64,000 nt of DNA from assembly GCA_938023035.1 (NCBI GenBank), contig CALIDI010000021.1, forward strand, positions 62,001 through 126,000, read 5' to 3'. The position numbers were made by a program, and so were the translations under genes. Positions 9,791-18,588 of the stretch are shown here, one piece after another; the stretch's first letter is position 1; every line of letters begins with the position of its first letter. The stretch is from an uncultured Leptolyngbyaceae cyanobacterium (lineage in GTDB: Bacteria; Cyanobacteriota; Cyanobacteriia; Leptolyngbyales; Leptolyngbyaceae). Below the pieces are notes generated by a model. That model saw only the letters and a list, made by a program, of their open reading frames with translations. It was not told the DNA's origin and did not search any database.

Positions 9791-10142
9791 TTTGAGTTCT
9801 GAGGTTTTAAGTTTTGAATTTTAAGCTTGCGGTTCTTTAGGAACGGCTACTGAGCAAGTTAAGGGGATGGGAAAAATTCTCTATCAATCTCTAAAGCCTT
9901 GTCAGAGCGAAAGCATACCTGTTTAAGCGCCGTTTAGCAAATTCACAAAAGCTATAATTTAGAATACCAAGCAGTCGTAAACCTATCCTGCCGCTAGAAT
10001 GCAAGAGTATGCAAGTTAAATTCCGTGGATTCTAGCTACGAGCTAGGTTAGGTTCTGCTCTAAACCTGGGGTTTCCCCACAGATAAAGCCCTCACTCTGG
10101 ACTTGGACAAGGTTAAATTTTGAAGTTTTGAGCGATCGCCCT
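9791..10142. other. divergent promoter region cysS / COG0523 gene
   Basis: A 352-base spacer between divergently transcribed genes, so it must contain both promoters. I see no convincing metal-regulator operator, riboswitch or small gene. The first codons of the plus-strand gene are uncertain (see that entry). Confidence 0.4.
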
Positions 10143-11285
10143 ATGCAATCTACAGCTTCGCCCACCAGCGCAATGGACATCCCTAAGGTAGGAATGCCCG
10201 TCACGATCATTACTGGTTTTTTAGGAAGTGGTAAAACCACTTTGCTGAACCATATTCTAACCAATCAACAGGGCGTAAAAACGGCTGTACTGGTGAATGA
10301 ATTTGGCGAAATCGGGATCGACAACGAACTGATTGTGGCCACTGATGACGATGCTGGGATGGTGGAACTCAGCAATGGTTGCATTTGCTGCACCATCAAC
10401 AACGATTTGATGGAAGCGGTCTATAAGATTTTGGAACGGCAGGAGGGCATTGATTACCTCGTGGTTGAAACAACCGGCTTGGCCGATCCCTTGCCGGTTG
10501 CGCTGACCTTCTTAGGCACAGAGCTGCGCGATCTCACTCGGCTAGATTCGATTATCACCGTTGTTGACTCAGAGAACTTCAGTCTGGATTTGTTTAACAG
10601 TCAGGCGGCTTATAACCAGATTGCCTATGGGGATATCATTCTACTCAATAAAGCCGACCTGGTGGATGAGGCAACCCTGGATCGGCTAGAGGTGCGGGTG
10701 CGCGATATCAAGCCCGATGCGAGAATTCTGCGGACAACAAAGGCCCAAGCTCCTCTGGGAATGCTGCTGAGTGTTGGGTTGTTTGAGTCTGACAGGTACT
10801 TTAACCCTGAAGAGTCGGTCTCAGGTCATCATCATGACCACTCTGAGCATCACGACTATGACCACCATGACCATGGGGAATGCGATCATGACCACGGTCA
10901 TTGTGTTCATGATCATGCGCATGGCAACGCGCACGACCAGCATCACCATCACTCTGACCACTTAGAAATGGATGGGTTTACTTCCCTCTCGATTCAGAGC
11001 GATCGCCCCTTTGACCTGCGCAAATTCCAATATTTTCTAGACAACCAGTTGCCACCCACCGTTTTCCGCGCTAAAGGCATTCTCTGGTTCAAAGAAAGCG
11101 CCAAGCGTCATGTCTTTCACCTGAGCGGCAAGCGCTTTTCCCTAGATGATAGCGATTGGCAAGGCCCTCCCAAAAATCAACTGGTGCTGATTGGGCAAAA
11201 TCTCGATCATGACAAGTTGCGCGAGCAAATTCAATCCTGTCTCTCTTTCCCAGATACTAAGCGTGGAGTTGGGTTCGGACGATGA
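10143..11285 (+). CDS. COG0523 (CobW/ZNG1-like) GTPase with His-rich loop
   Basis: A G3E-family P-loop GTPase of about 380 residues, the family of metal insertases/chaperones that includes CobW, YeiR and ZNG1. It shows Walker A GFLGSGKTTLLNH, the family hallmark CxCC metal site (NGCICCTI), Walker B-like VETTGLADP and the NKAD guanine-specificity motif. Between the GTPase and CobW C-terminal domains lies a loop (about residues 229-273) with 21 histidines plus Asp and Cys, probably a metal store or sensor. The metal is most likely zinc, by analogy with His-rich members. The start is uncertain: TTG 10128, ATG 10143 and ATG 10173 are in frame and none has a strong ribosome binding site. Confidence 0.9.
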   Translation: MQSTASPTSAMDIPKVGMPVTIITGFLGSGKTTLLNHILTNQQGVKTAVLVNEFGEIGIDNELIVATDDDAGMVELSNGCICCTINNDLMEAVYKILERQEGIDYLVVETTGLADPLPVALTFLGTELRDLTRLDSIITVVDSENFSLDLFNSQAAYNQIAYGDIILLNKADLVDEATLDRLEVRVRDIKPDARILRTTKAQAPLGMLLSVGLFESDRYFNPEESVSGHHHDHSEHHDYDHHDHGECDHDHGHCVHDHAHGNAHDQHHHHSDHLEMDGFTSLSIQSDRPFDLRKFQYFLDNQLPPTVFRAKGILWFKESAKRHVFHLSGKRFSLDDSDWQGPPKNQLVLIGQNLDHDKLREQIQSCLSFPDTKRGVGFGR

Positions 11286-11306
11286 GCAGGGTAGTGTTAT
11301 TCACCT

Positions 11307-11648
11307 ATGGCAAACTGGCAGGCCAACGGTACACTAAAAGACTTTAACCTTGGTTTATGCTTGCCTGTTCTCCACGCTCTGTTTTGTTTGGGCTTCTTGT
11401 CTTTTCTGGGCACGCGTTTGGGGTCAGGGATCATCAGAAACCAGCGATTAAGGGATACTCTTTCCCTTTGGTTGTCCACGCCGGGGGTGAGTCAGTTTGT
11501 TTTAATTGCTTTGCTCAATCTTTACCTTCCGTCTGAAAACCACTTGATTAATCGCTTCATTGATGGCTTGCTGCTCTCGGCTCTAGGAGTTTTCTTGCTG
11601 AATGTGACTTTGCTGCTTCTCTTGGTTCTTTGGCGACAGCGCCGATAA
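11307..11648 (+). CDS. small hypothetical membrane protein
   Basis: A 113-residue ORF with two or three hydrophobic segments (about residues 16-35, 60-75 and 85-107) and a short basic C-terminus. I recognise no family. It begins 21 bases after the COG0523 GTPase gene on the same strand, so co-transcription is possible. There is no strong ribosome binding site, and a 60-codon antisense frame overlaps the start. It is plausible but could be non-coding. Confidence 0.45.
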   Translation: MANWQANGTLKDFNLGLCLPVLHALFCLGFLSFLGTRLGSGIIRNQRLRDTLSLWLSTPGVSQFVLIALLNLYLPSENHLINRFIDGLLLSALGVFLLNVTLLLLLVLWRQRR

Positions 11649-11784
11649 AGGCTCTTCCTGATTGCTTTTACTGCTCTGACCCTGGAGATAAGGTAAAGCC
11701 CTCGTCAGGTTCAAGCCCTGGTAAAATTCAAAACTGGTTCCCTCTGTCCCTATTCCAGTCCCTCTTAATTTTCCTGTCTTTCCT

Positions 11785-12078
11785 GTGACTTCTGAACGTC
11801 AAATTCTCATCTGCCAGTACACCAACTGTCGTGCTAATGGTTCTGAGCAAGTTTTAGCGGCTTTTCAGACCCAGCAAGTTGCTGGTGTCGCGGTTAGCGC
11901 CTGTGATTGTCAGGGGCAATGCAACATGGGGCCAACGGTACGGGTGCTACCTGATAACACCTGGTATGCGCGGGTACAACCAGCGGACGTTCATGCGATT
12001 GTTGAGCAGCATCTAAAGGCTGGTGAACCCGTTGAGCGCTTACTGCATCCACGCTTACATCTGCGCTTCTCAGTTTGA
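11785..12078 (+). CDS. thioredoxin-like [2Fe-2S] ferredoxin domain protein
   Basis: A 97-residue protein resembling the thioredoxin-fold [2Fe-2S] ferredoxin family (as in NuoE C-terminal domains and shethna-type proteins). Conserved cysteines lie in ICQYTNCRANG near the N-terminus and in SACDCQGQCNMGP around residues 38-48, fitting a C-x4-C ... C-x3-C cluster site with one spare Cys. The end of the fold (WYARVQPADVHAIVEQHL) is typical. The GTG at 11785 is used as start. Its likely role is electron transfer in the cytoplasm; the partner is unknown. It converges with the GT39 gene 18 bases away. Confidence 0.8.
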   Translation: MTSERQILICQYTNCRANGSEQVLAAFQTQQVAGVAVSACDCQGQCNMGPTVRVLPDNTWYARVQPADVHAIVEQHLKAGEPVERLLHPRLHLRFSV

Positions 12079-12096
12079 GTTAAATCTTTTATTGAA

Positions 12097-13908
12097 TTAT
12101 TGAATTTTTTGGGGATCCAGTCTCAGTAAACGATAGCGACCCACGGTGGCTAGATCTTGCTGGGGCAGTCGCTGGGGGGATAGCGCTTTCTGACTACCGA
12201 GAACCAGCACCGAGGGCAGTGGTTTTGCCTGCTGGGCCGCATAGCTGGGAAGTTGCTCAATCGTTTCTAGAAAGGCACAGGGTTGCCGACTATAAAACAC
12301 CACGCTGGGTTTAGGGGTGCCAACCATCACCAGCGGTTCGGCGGGGCGCTGTAACTGCGCAGCCGCTTCAGCAAGCTGGCGAAGGGGAAGTTGGCGTTGG
12401 GCATCGACGATTGTCAAAGCGGGCATTAACACGAGGGCAAACAGAGCAAGAAAACCCACCAGGTTAGGAACCCAGAGCCAGGAGGGGCGACGTAACAGCA
12501 CTAAGCTAATGCAAGAAACGGCAACCAAAGCCGCGATCGCACTGGCTCGATCAATCACCCCAGCGGTTTGTAGGGATTCTGCAAGGGTGGGCAAAAGCGG
12601 ATCATCCACGAGCCATCCAGGCACAAACCTGACCACAATAGCTAAGCCAATAAAGAATAGGCTATTGACGAACCCACTCAGCTTCAACCCCCAGCTTTCC
12701 GACGTTTGATCAAACCATGTGCCCCATTGCAAGGCGACTAGCAACGTGGCGGCTGGCATCAGGGGCACCAGGTAGCTTGGTAGTTTCGTCACTGCGATGG
12801 TAAAGAAGAAAAACACGCACACAAGCCAGCACAGAGCAAACAGCCCTAAATGTTGGGTGCGCGGCTGGCGAACCCAATAGGCCCGCTGCCAGAAGCGTGT
12901 GTGGGCGATCGCGTTGGGTAAAAAGGCAGACCAGGGGGCAAACCCCCCTGCTAAAACCAAAAAGTAAAAATACCAGGGAGCGGAGTGGTTATTAACAACC
13001 CGCGTAAATCGCTCAACGTTGTGATAGCCAAAAAAAGCATCGATAAAGGCAGAGCCATTGGCCAGAGTTACCAGGACGTACCAGGGGAGGGTGAGCAGTG
13101 CAATCAGACCTAGCCCCCACCAAACCCTCATCTCACGCCATACTTGCCAGAATTGACCGGTGTAAGTCAAAAAAGTACCCACAATCAATCCGGGTAGCAC
13201 GATACCCACTGGCCCCTTCGTTAAAACGGCTAACCCAATGAAGAGATAAAACAGCCCATAGAAGACCGTTGAGCACTGGAGGGCACTATTAGAGAAGGAA
13301 ACAAGGTAACGTCTTTTGTGGCGATTGCCCTCTTGCGCCAGTGGCTGGGAAACGCCAACAGGGGCAGCGGCATACCCACAGAAAAAGCATAACAGCGCCA
13401 TACCCATGCAACCCGTCAGCACCATATCTGATACGCCGGTGCGGCCCCATACAATCGTAAGGGGATGGGTCGCATACATGCCCACACCTAAAATGGCCAG
13501 CCAGCCAGCCAGCCAGGGAAGATGGGGTTTAGCGCCGTAGTGATACAGCACATAGAGCAGCATCCCCATTAGGGTGAGGGCGGCTAAGGCTGACGGCAAA
13601 CGGGCACCCCAGGCATTTACCCCAACGACCTGATAGGCGATCGCCATCAGCCAATAGATTAAAGGCGGCTTATCAAACCGGGTTGCCTCATTAAAATAGG
13701 GAGTCACCCAATCCTGACGTACTAACATTTGTCGGGCCGCCTCTGCAAATAAGGGTTCTGTCTCATCAACTAGGCCAAAGCGACCCAAATTCCAAAAAAA
13801 GATGGTCCCACCCATTACACCGACCCAAGTCAGCATCAGCAACCAGCCCACTGGCCGATGCCGATCTAGATACTTGCTGAGTGTGGTGAAGCTGTGTCGG
13901 TAATTCAT
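12097..13908 (-). CDS. GT39/ArnT-like membrane glycosyltransferase
   Basis: A 603-residue polytopic membrane protein with about 11-12 hydrophobic segments. The first periplasmic loop has the family signature LVDETEPLFAEAARQM, containing the catalytic-type Asp-Glu, followed by the KPPLIYWL motif. Both are typical of PMT/ArnT glycosyltransferases, which move sugars from polyprenyl-phosphate carriers to lipids or proteins outside the cytoplasmic membrane. A soluble C-terminal region (about 480-603) follows the last helix. The acceptor and sugar cannot be predicted; cyanobacteria usually carry several paralogues. It stands alone. Confidence 0.88.
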   Translation of the reverse strand: MNYRHSFTTLSKYLDRHRPVGWLLMLTWVGVMGGTIFFWNLGRFGLVDETEPLFAEAARQMLVRQDWVTPYFNEATRFDKPPLIYWLMAIAYQVVGVNAWGARLPSALAALTLMGMLLYVLYHYGAKPHLPWLAGWLAILGVGMYATHPLTIVWGRTGVSDMVLTGCMGMALLCFFCGYAAAPVGVSQPLAQEGNRHKRRYLVSFSNSALQCSTVFYGLFYLFIGLAVLTKGPVGIVLPGLIVGTFLTYTGQFWQVWREMRVWWGLGLIALLTLPWYVLVTLANGSAFIDAFFGYHNVERFTRVVNNHSAPWYFYFLVLAGGFAPWSAFLPNAIAHTRFWQRAYWVRQPRTQHLGLFALCWLVCVFFFFTIAVTKLPSYLVPLMPAATLLVALQWGTWFDQTSESWGLKLSGFVNSLFFIGLAIVVRFVPGWLVDDPLLPTLAESLQTAGVIDRASAIAALVAVSCISLVLLRRPSWLWVPNLVGFLALFALVLMPALTIVDAQRQLPLRQLAEAAAQLQRPAEPLVMVGTPKPSVVFYSRQPCAFLETIEQLPSYAAQQAKPLPSVLVLGSQKALSPQRLPQQDLATVGRYRLLRLDPQKIQ

Positions 13909-14437
13909 GGAGATCCCACTATGTGATTCCTATCATGCCATTCTTTCTTCCCCTTCATCGCCAACGGCCAGACCAGTGAAAAACCCTGCACTTCTGAATA
14001 ATAATTGCCCCTGAGCAGAGCCGTCACCAACAGATTGCCGTTTGCTGCCATTCCCAGTCTTGAGAGAGCTGCCAAGGCGTTTTAGAAAGATTGCCAATCC
14101 AGTAAAGTAAGACTAAACCGATCTATGGTTAATCACGAGCAGAGTCAAAGGTTGTCTAAAGTTGTCTAAAACAGTAAAGTCCGTCTTCATTGGGTGCATG
14201 TCACTTTTATCCTCACCCTTTTCTGGTATGCCCAGATTGCTCTAATCCCTCTCCCAATTTTGGAGCGAGACTTTGAGGTGGCTCGGCTCCCCTTCTGCCA
14301 ACCTGGGAGAAGGGCTGGGGGATGAAAGCCTACAAAGGTGACCTGTTCTCTCTTCATCGAACTCCAGCCATCCTTTTTCCCCAGATTCGGTTCACAGGGT
14401 TTTCACCTTCTTTGTACTCAACTTTCTCATAAAAACC
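13909..14437. other. intergenic region with a dispersed repeat
   Basis: A 529-base spacer between divergent genes. About 150 bases are a reverse-oriented copy of repeat family R1 (14192-14343). A small direct repeat of GTTGTCTAAA occurs twice near 14151-14170. No gene or RNA is evident in the rest. Confidence 0.5.
14192..14343 (-). repeat. dispersed repeat R1, copy 1
   Basis: Reverse-complement copy of the roughly 150-bp element also present at 24304-24453, 33993-34139 and (shorter) 63822-63945. Shared blocks are GGTGCATGTCACTTTT, CCCTCACCCTTTTCTGG, GATTGCTCTAATCCCTCTCC and GGCTCGGC..CCCCTTCT. The core is an inverted repeat of CCCTTCTCCCA type; in this copy one arm is CTTCTGCCA and the other TGGGAGAAGGG. 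Confidence 0.85.
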
Positions 14438-14686
14438 ATGCAAACAAATCGTTCATCTGATGCTTCGACCTTACCAGCCCCCCTCCAAAAATTCCTGATG
14501 GAGGCTGCTCTAGGGGTGGGTGCAGGAACATTATTGATCGGTTTAGCGGCAGGGCGTTCCCTCGCAAAGATGCTCCAGGATGTAGGCAGTTTGAGTGAAG
14601 AACTCTTTCGGGGCGATCGCCTGCCGATTCTTCATGTGCAAAGCCCAAACCGAGAGCAAGTATCCGATCCCACTGCATCCGAATAA
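14438..14686 (+). CDS. small conserved hypothetical protein
   Basis: An 82-residue protein with a Ser/Thr-rich N-terminus, one hydrophobic segment (about residues 24-43, ending in a Gly-rich LLIGLAAGRSL) and a C-terminal part containing LQDVGSLSEELFRGDRLP. The mix of a short helix and a conserved-looking tail suggests a real cyanobacterial small membrane-associated protein, but I cannot assign a function. A GTACTCAA string lies about 17 bases upstream of the ATG. It stands alone, 427 bases before ppc. Confidence 0.55.
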   Translation: MQTNRSSDASTLPAPLQKFLMEAALGVGAGTLLIGLAAGRSLAKMLQDVGSLSEELFRGDRLPILHVQSPNREQVSDPTASE

Positions 14687-15113
14687 GGTCGGGGCACGAG
14701 CCGAACGCGGTCTAATGAGTGGCCGTCTCATAACCGGGTTAACTGGGAAACTCGCAAATCCTGGCCCAGGCGTGACTGGCTCTCAGTTCTCAGATCGAGT
14801 GGCAAGCTTAGTAAAGTGCAGCAGAAATGGGCTGATTGCTTGCAGTACCCACCGCTTTTTTTCATCCGCTAACTTGGCTTCAGCACTTGCCAAGTCGGCC
14901 AGCTACGCTAGTCGGTAAAAGGTTTGAGCCATTAGCCACCCGTACAAACGTTTAAATCAAGCGGACAACAGACACCTGCCAGATATTCCGTTATTTCTGC
15001 AACTTCAAAAGTGAACATTAACCTCTAGAATGTGTGGCAATATCTCCTAACAACCGATAGCCTTAGTCTATTTTTGCACTTCCCTCACTGATTTAGATTT
15101 AGAAGGTTTCCCT
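14687..15113. other. ppc upstream region
   Basis: A 427-base spacer upstream of ppc. The ppc ribosome binding site AGAAGG is at about 15101-15106. The rest contains only short open frames without ribosome binding sites; I see nothing else. Confidence 0.4.
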
Positions 15114-18100
15114 ATGGCAACAGAGTCCAGAGTGTCTCAAGAGATGGCTGTCCCCTCAGCAAATGATTTGTTTCTACGTCATCGGCTTAAGGTTGTTGAA
15201 GACCTCTGGGAATCTGTTTTGCGGCAAGAGTGTGGGCAGGAGATGGTGAAACTGCTACGGCAGTTGCGGGATATGTGTTCTCCAGAAGGACAAGCAGAAC
15301 CGGAGTTACAGAAAGAGGCCTTAAAACTGGTTGAGCAGTTGGATTTGAATGAAGCCATCCGGGCAGCGCGGGCGTTTGCTTTATATTTCCAGTTAATCAA
15401 CATTGTGGAACAACACTACGAGCAACGGGAACAGCAACAGAGCTACCGCTCGACTCGGGATACGGCAATGACAACACCAGCGACGGAGAATGTTCCGGTT
15501 TACCGCTTTACAGAAGAAGCACTGCCTGGGAGCCGTTTGGAAGCGGATCTGTTAGAAAGAAGTATGCGTCAAGCCTCGGAACGCAAAGAAACGGGTACGC
15601 TGCATCGCTTATTTCCTAAGCTGAAACGGTTGAATGTGCCGCCTCAGCAAATTCAGAATTTGATTAACCAACTAGATGTGCGTCTTGTGTTTACGGCTCA
15701 CCCCACTGAAATTGTGCGCCACACCATTCGCGATAAACAACGCCGCATCGCCAAAATCTTGAGTCAGCTTGACCTGGTAGAAGAACGCCTCACAGCCCAG
15801 GGACTACCCACTGATTCCTGGGAAGGCACAGCGCTGCGCAATCAGTTGATGGAAGAGATTTGTCTTTGGTGGCGTACTGATGAGCTGCATCAATTTAAGC
15901 CAACCGTGCTGGATGAAGTGGATTATGCGTTGCATTACTTCCAGCAGGTCATTTTTGATGCCGTACCCCAGCTTTATCTCCGATTTAATGAGGCGATGCG
16001 AGCCTCTTTCCCTGGAATGGAACCACCCCGTCATGATTTTTGTAAATTTGGCTCTTGGGTTGGTTCGGATCGCGACGGTAACCCTTCGGTTACACCCCAG
16101 GTCACCTGGCAAACTGCCTGTTATCAAAGAGGGCTGGTGCTGGAGAAGTACCTGCAATCAGTACGGCGACTGGTTGAGCTACTCAGCCTGTCGTTGCATT
16201 GGAGCGATGTCTTACCCGACCTGTTGGAGTCTCTGGAACAGGATCAAATCCATTTACCAGAAGTTTATGACCGTTTGGCCATTCGCTACCGCCAAGAACC
16301 CTATCGGCTGAAGCTAGAGTACATTTGTAAACGCTTAGAAAACACCCGCGATCGCAATGCCCAGCTCTCTCAAGTCGATGTGCTCAAACAAGATCGACAG
16401 GAACCGAATCCGGCAACGCTTTACCGCTCTGCCGATGAGTTTTTAGCTGAGTTGCGCTTGATTCAGAGCAACTTAGAAGAAACAGGGTTAACCTGTAGTG
16501 ACTTACGCACCCTCATTTGTCAGGTTGAAATCTTTGGGTTTAACCTGGCCCATCTGGATATTCGCCAGGAAAGCTCACGCCACTCCGACACGATTAACGA
16601 AATTGCCGATTACATCCAGGTGTTGCCAAAGCCCTACAACGATATGAGTGAGGCAGAGCGCACCGAATGGTTGATCCGTGAACTGAAAACGCGACGGCCT
16701 CTGATTCCCAGTGAGTTGCCCTTTAGCGAGAAAACGCGCGAAGCCATTGAAACCTTCCGGATTGTGCGCCGGATGCAGCAAGAATTTGGCCCTGCCATTT
16801 GTCATACTTACATCATTAGCATGAGCCATGATGTGAGCGACCTCCTGGAAGTGTTGTTGCTGGCAAAGGAAACGGGCCTATACGATCCAGCGACAGGAAG
16901 CGGTTCGCTGCGGGTTGTGCCTTTGTTTGAAACTGTAGAAGACTTGCAAAAGGCTCCTTCAATTCTGACCGAGTTATTTGAACTTCCTCTTTACCGAGCG
17001 TTTTTGGCCGGAGGGTACCCGGCTTTGAAGGGTGAGGCTCCACCGATTCCACCGCTGACACCGAACTTACAAGAGGTCATGCTGGGTTATTCGGATAGTA
17101 ATAAAGATTCAGGGTTTCTCAGTAGCAATTGGGAAATTCACAAAGCTCAACAGGCGCTCCAGGCGATCGCAGAAAAATACCATTTGCAACTGCGGATTTT
17201 CCATGGTCGGGGGGGCTCGGTGGGTCGGGGGGGCGGCCCAGCCTATCAGGCCATTCTGGCCCAACCCGGACGCAGTGTGAACGGGCGTATCAAAATTACG
17301 GAGCAGGGAGAAGTCCTAGCTTCCAAGTACTCTCTGCCAGAGCTGGCGATCTACAATCTGGAATCGGTCACCACAGCGGTGATTGAAACGAGTCTGCTCC
17401 GATCTGGGTTTGATGATATTCAACCCTGGCATGAAATTATGGAGGAGTTGGCGGCGCGGGCGCGCGCCCACTATCGCGCCCTGGTGTACGAACAGCCAAA
17501 TTTTGTGGACTTTTTTCATAGCGTTACCCCAATCCAGGAGATCAGCCAGTTGCAGATTAGCTCCCGTCCGGCTCGTCGCGGCGGCAAAAAGGATCTCAGC
17601 AGTCTACGTGCAATTCCCTGGGTTTTTAGCTGGACGCAGAGTCGCTTCTTGCTGCCCGCCTGGTACGGAGTGGGTGCAGCGCTCAGTGCATTTATGAACG
17701 AACAGCCCGAGGAGCACCTCAAGCTGATGCGCTACTTTTACTTTAAGTGGTCTTTCTTCAGGGTGGTCTTGTCTAAAGTGGAGATGACCCTGTCAAAGGT
17801 CGATTTGCAAATTGCCGGGCATTATGTCCGCGAGCTGACGGCTCCTGAAGATCGGGAGCGCTTTCAGCAGGTGTATGAGCAAATCGTCGAAGAGTATCAG
17901 CGGACGAAGGAGATGGTGCTGATGATTACAGGCCATGAGCGGCTGTTGGATACTGACCCAGACTTACAGCGTTCAGTCTATTTGCGGAACGGTACGATTG
18001 TTCCCTTGGGCTTTTTGCAGGTGTCGCTGCTCAAGCGCCTGCGTCAGCATACGGCAGAGACCGCGGCAACGGGTATGGTGCGATCGCGCTATAGCAAAGG

Positions 18101-18167
18101 TGAGTTGCTGCGGGGCGCCCTTCTGACCATTAACGGAATTGCTGCCGGTATGCGCAATACGGGTTAA
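15114..18167 (+). CDS. ppc: phosphoenolpyruvate carboxylase
   Basis: A 1017-residue PEP carboxylase, which makes oxaloacetate from PEP and bicarbonate to replenish the TCA cycle and supply aspartate-family and nitrogen-assimilation carbon skeletons. Diagnostic motifs are present: [13 protein letters not shown] with the catalytic His, [32 protein letters not shown] and the glycine loop [13 protein letters not shown]. The C-terminal end MRNTG is the conserved PEPC terminus. The length fits cyanobacterial enzymes, which are longer than the roughly 880-residue E. coli form. There is no plant-type N-terminal phosphorylation motif. A terminator-like hairpin follows, so it is probably monocistronic. 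Confidence 0.98.
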   Translation: MATESRVSQEMAVPSANDLFLRHRLKVVEDLWESVLRQECGQEMVKLLRQLRDMCSPEGQAEPELQKEALKLVEQLDLNEAIRAARAFALYFQLINIVEQHYEQREQQQSYRSTRDTAMTTPATENVPVYRFTEEALPGSRLEADLLERSMRQASERKETGTLHRLFPKLKRLNVPPQQIQNLINQLDVRLVFTAHPTEIVRHTIRDKQRRIAKILSQLDLVEERLTAQGLPTDSWEGTALRNQLMEEICLWWRTDELHQFKPTVLDEVDYALHYFQQVIFDAVPQLYLRFNEAMRASFPGMEPPRHDFCKFGSWVGSDRDGNPSVTPQVTWQTACYQRGLVLEKYLQSVRRLVELLSLSLHWSDVLPDLLESLEQDQIHLPEVYDRLAIRYRQEPYRLKLEYICKRLENTRDRNAQLSQVDVLKQDRQEPNPATLYRSADEFLAELRLIQSNLEETGLTCSDLRTLICQVEIFGFNLAHLDIRQESSRHSDTINEIADYIQVLPKPYNDMSEAERTEWLIRELKTRRPLIPSELPFSEKTREAIETFRIVRRMQQEFGPAICHTYIISMSHDVSDLLEVLLLAKETGLYDPATGSGSLRVVPLFETVEDLQKAPSILTELFELPLYRAFLAGGYPALKGEAPPIPPLTPNLQEVMLGYSDSNKDSGFLSSNWEIHKAQQALQAIAEKYHLQLRIFHGRGGSVGRGGGPAYQAILAQPGRSVNGRIKITEQGEVLASKYSLPELAIYNLESVTTAVIETSLLRSGFDDIQPWHEIMEELAARARAHYRALVYEQPNFVDFFHSVTPIQEISQLQISSRPARRGGKKDLSSLRAIPWVFSWTQSRFLLPAWYGVGAALSAFMNEQPEEHLKLMRYFYFKWSFFRVVLSKVEMTLSKVDLQIAGHYVRELTAPEDRERFQQVYEQIVEEYQRTKEMVLMITGHERLLDTDPDLQRSVYLRNGTIVPLGFLQVSLLKRLRQHTAETAATGMVRSRYSKGELLRGALLTINGIAAGMRNTG

Positions 18168-18588
18168 TTCAAGGCAGTTGGTTGAATGGTTGGAGGAAAT
18201 CGCTGCTCGGATCCTTTAAAGCCTCCGGGCAGCTTAGGTATTTTTGAATCAGTGCTCAGTATCGCTTTGGTTAAAAGGCTGAAGACAAAACCAGGCGCTT
18301 AAACGTCAATGCTGGCTAGATTGCTTGACTCAGGGTCACTATATTTCTCACGGTGGCTTTTTAGTATAGCCCTTGATATGTATAGCCTTTGCCGTAGGGG
18401 TTAGGTCACCTTAGCGTTCACAAATCCGTGTCATGCCGTTCTCATAACTCTATCTTCTGTTCCCTGCTCCCTATCCCCTGTTGTAACAAGGCGTTATCAG
18501 CAGCAACGGATCCGCGCCATTCTTGCAATCTGAAGTAAAAGAGCATTGCGCCAGTTTTAGCCTTGCCATTCATTTCACAACAGTGTAA
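18168..18588. other. intergenic region between convergent ppc and GH13 gene
   Basis: A 421-base spacer between convergent genes. It contains the hairpin at 18202-18233 and a TTCCCTGCTCCCTATCCCCT-type simple stretch near 18460-18480 of a kind often found in cyanobacterial spacers. No gene is apparent. Confidence 0.45.
18202..18233 (+). terminator. probable ppc terminator hairpin
   Basis: GCTGCTCGGA (18202-18211) pairs with TCCGGGCAGC (18224-18233), ten base pairs including one G-T, with a 12-base loop. It begins 35 bases after the ppc stop and is followed by TTAGGTATTTTT, a weak T tract. Confidence 0.55.
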
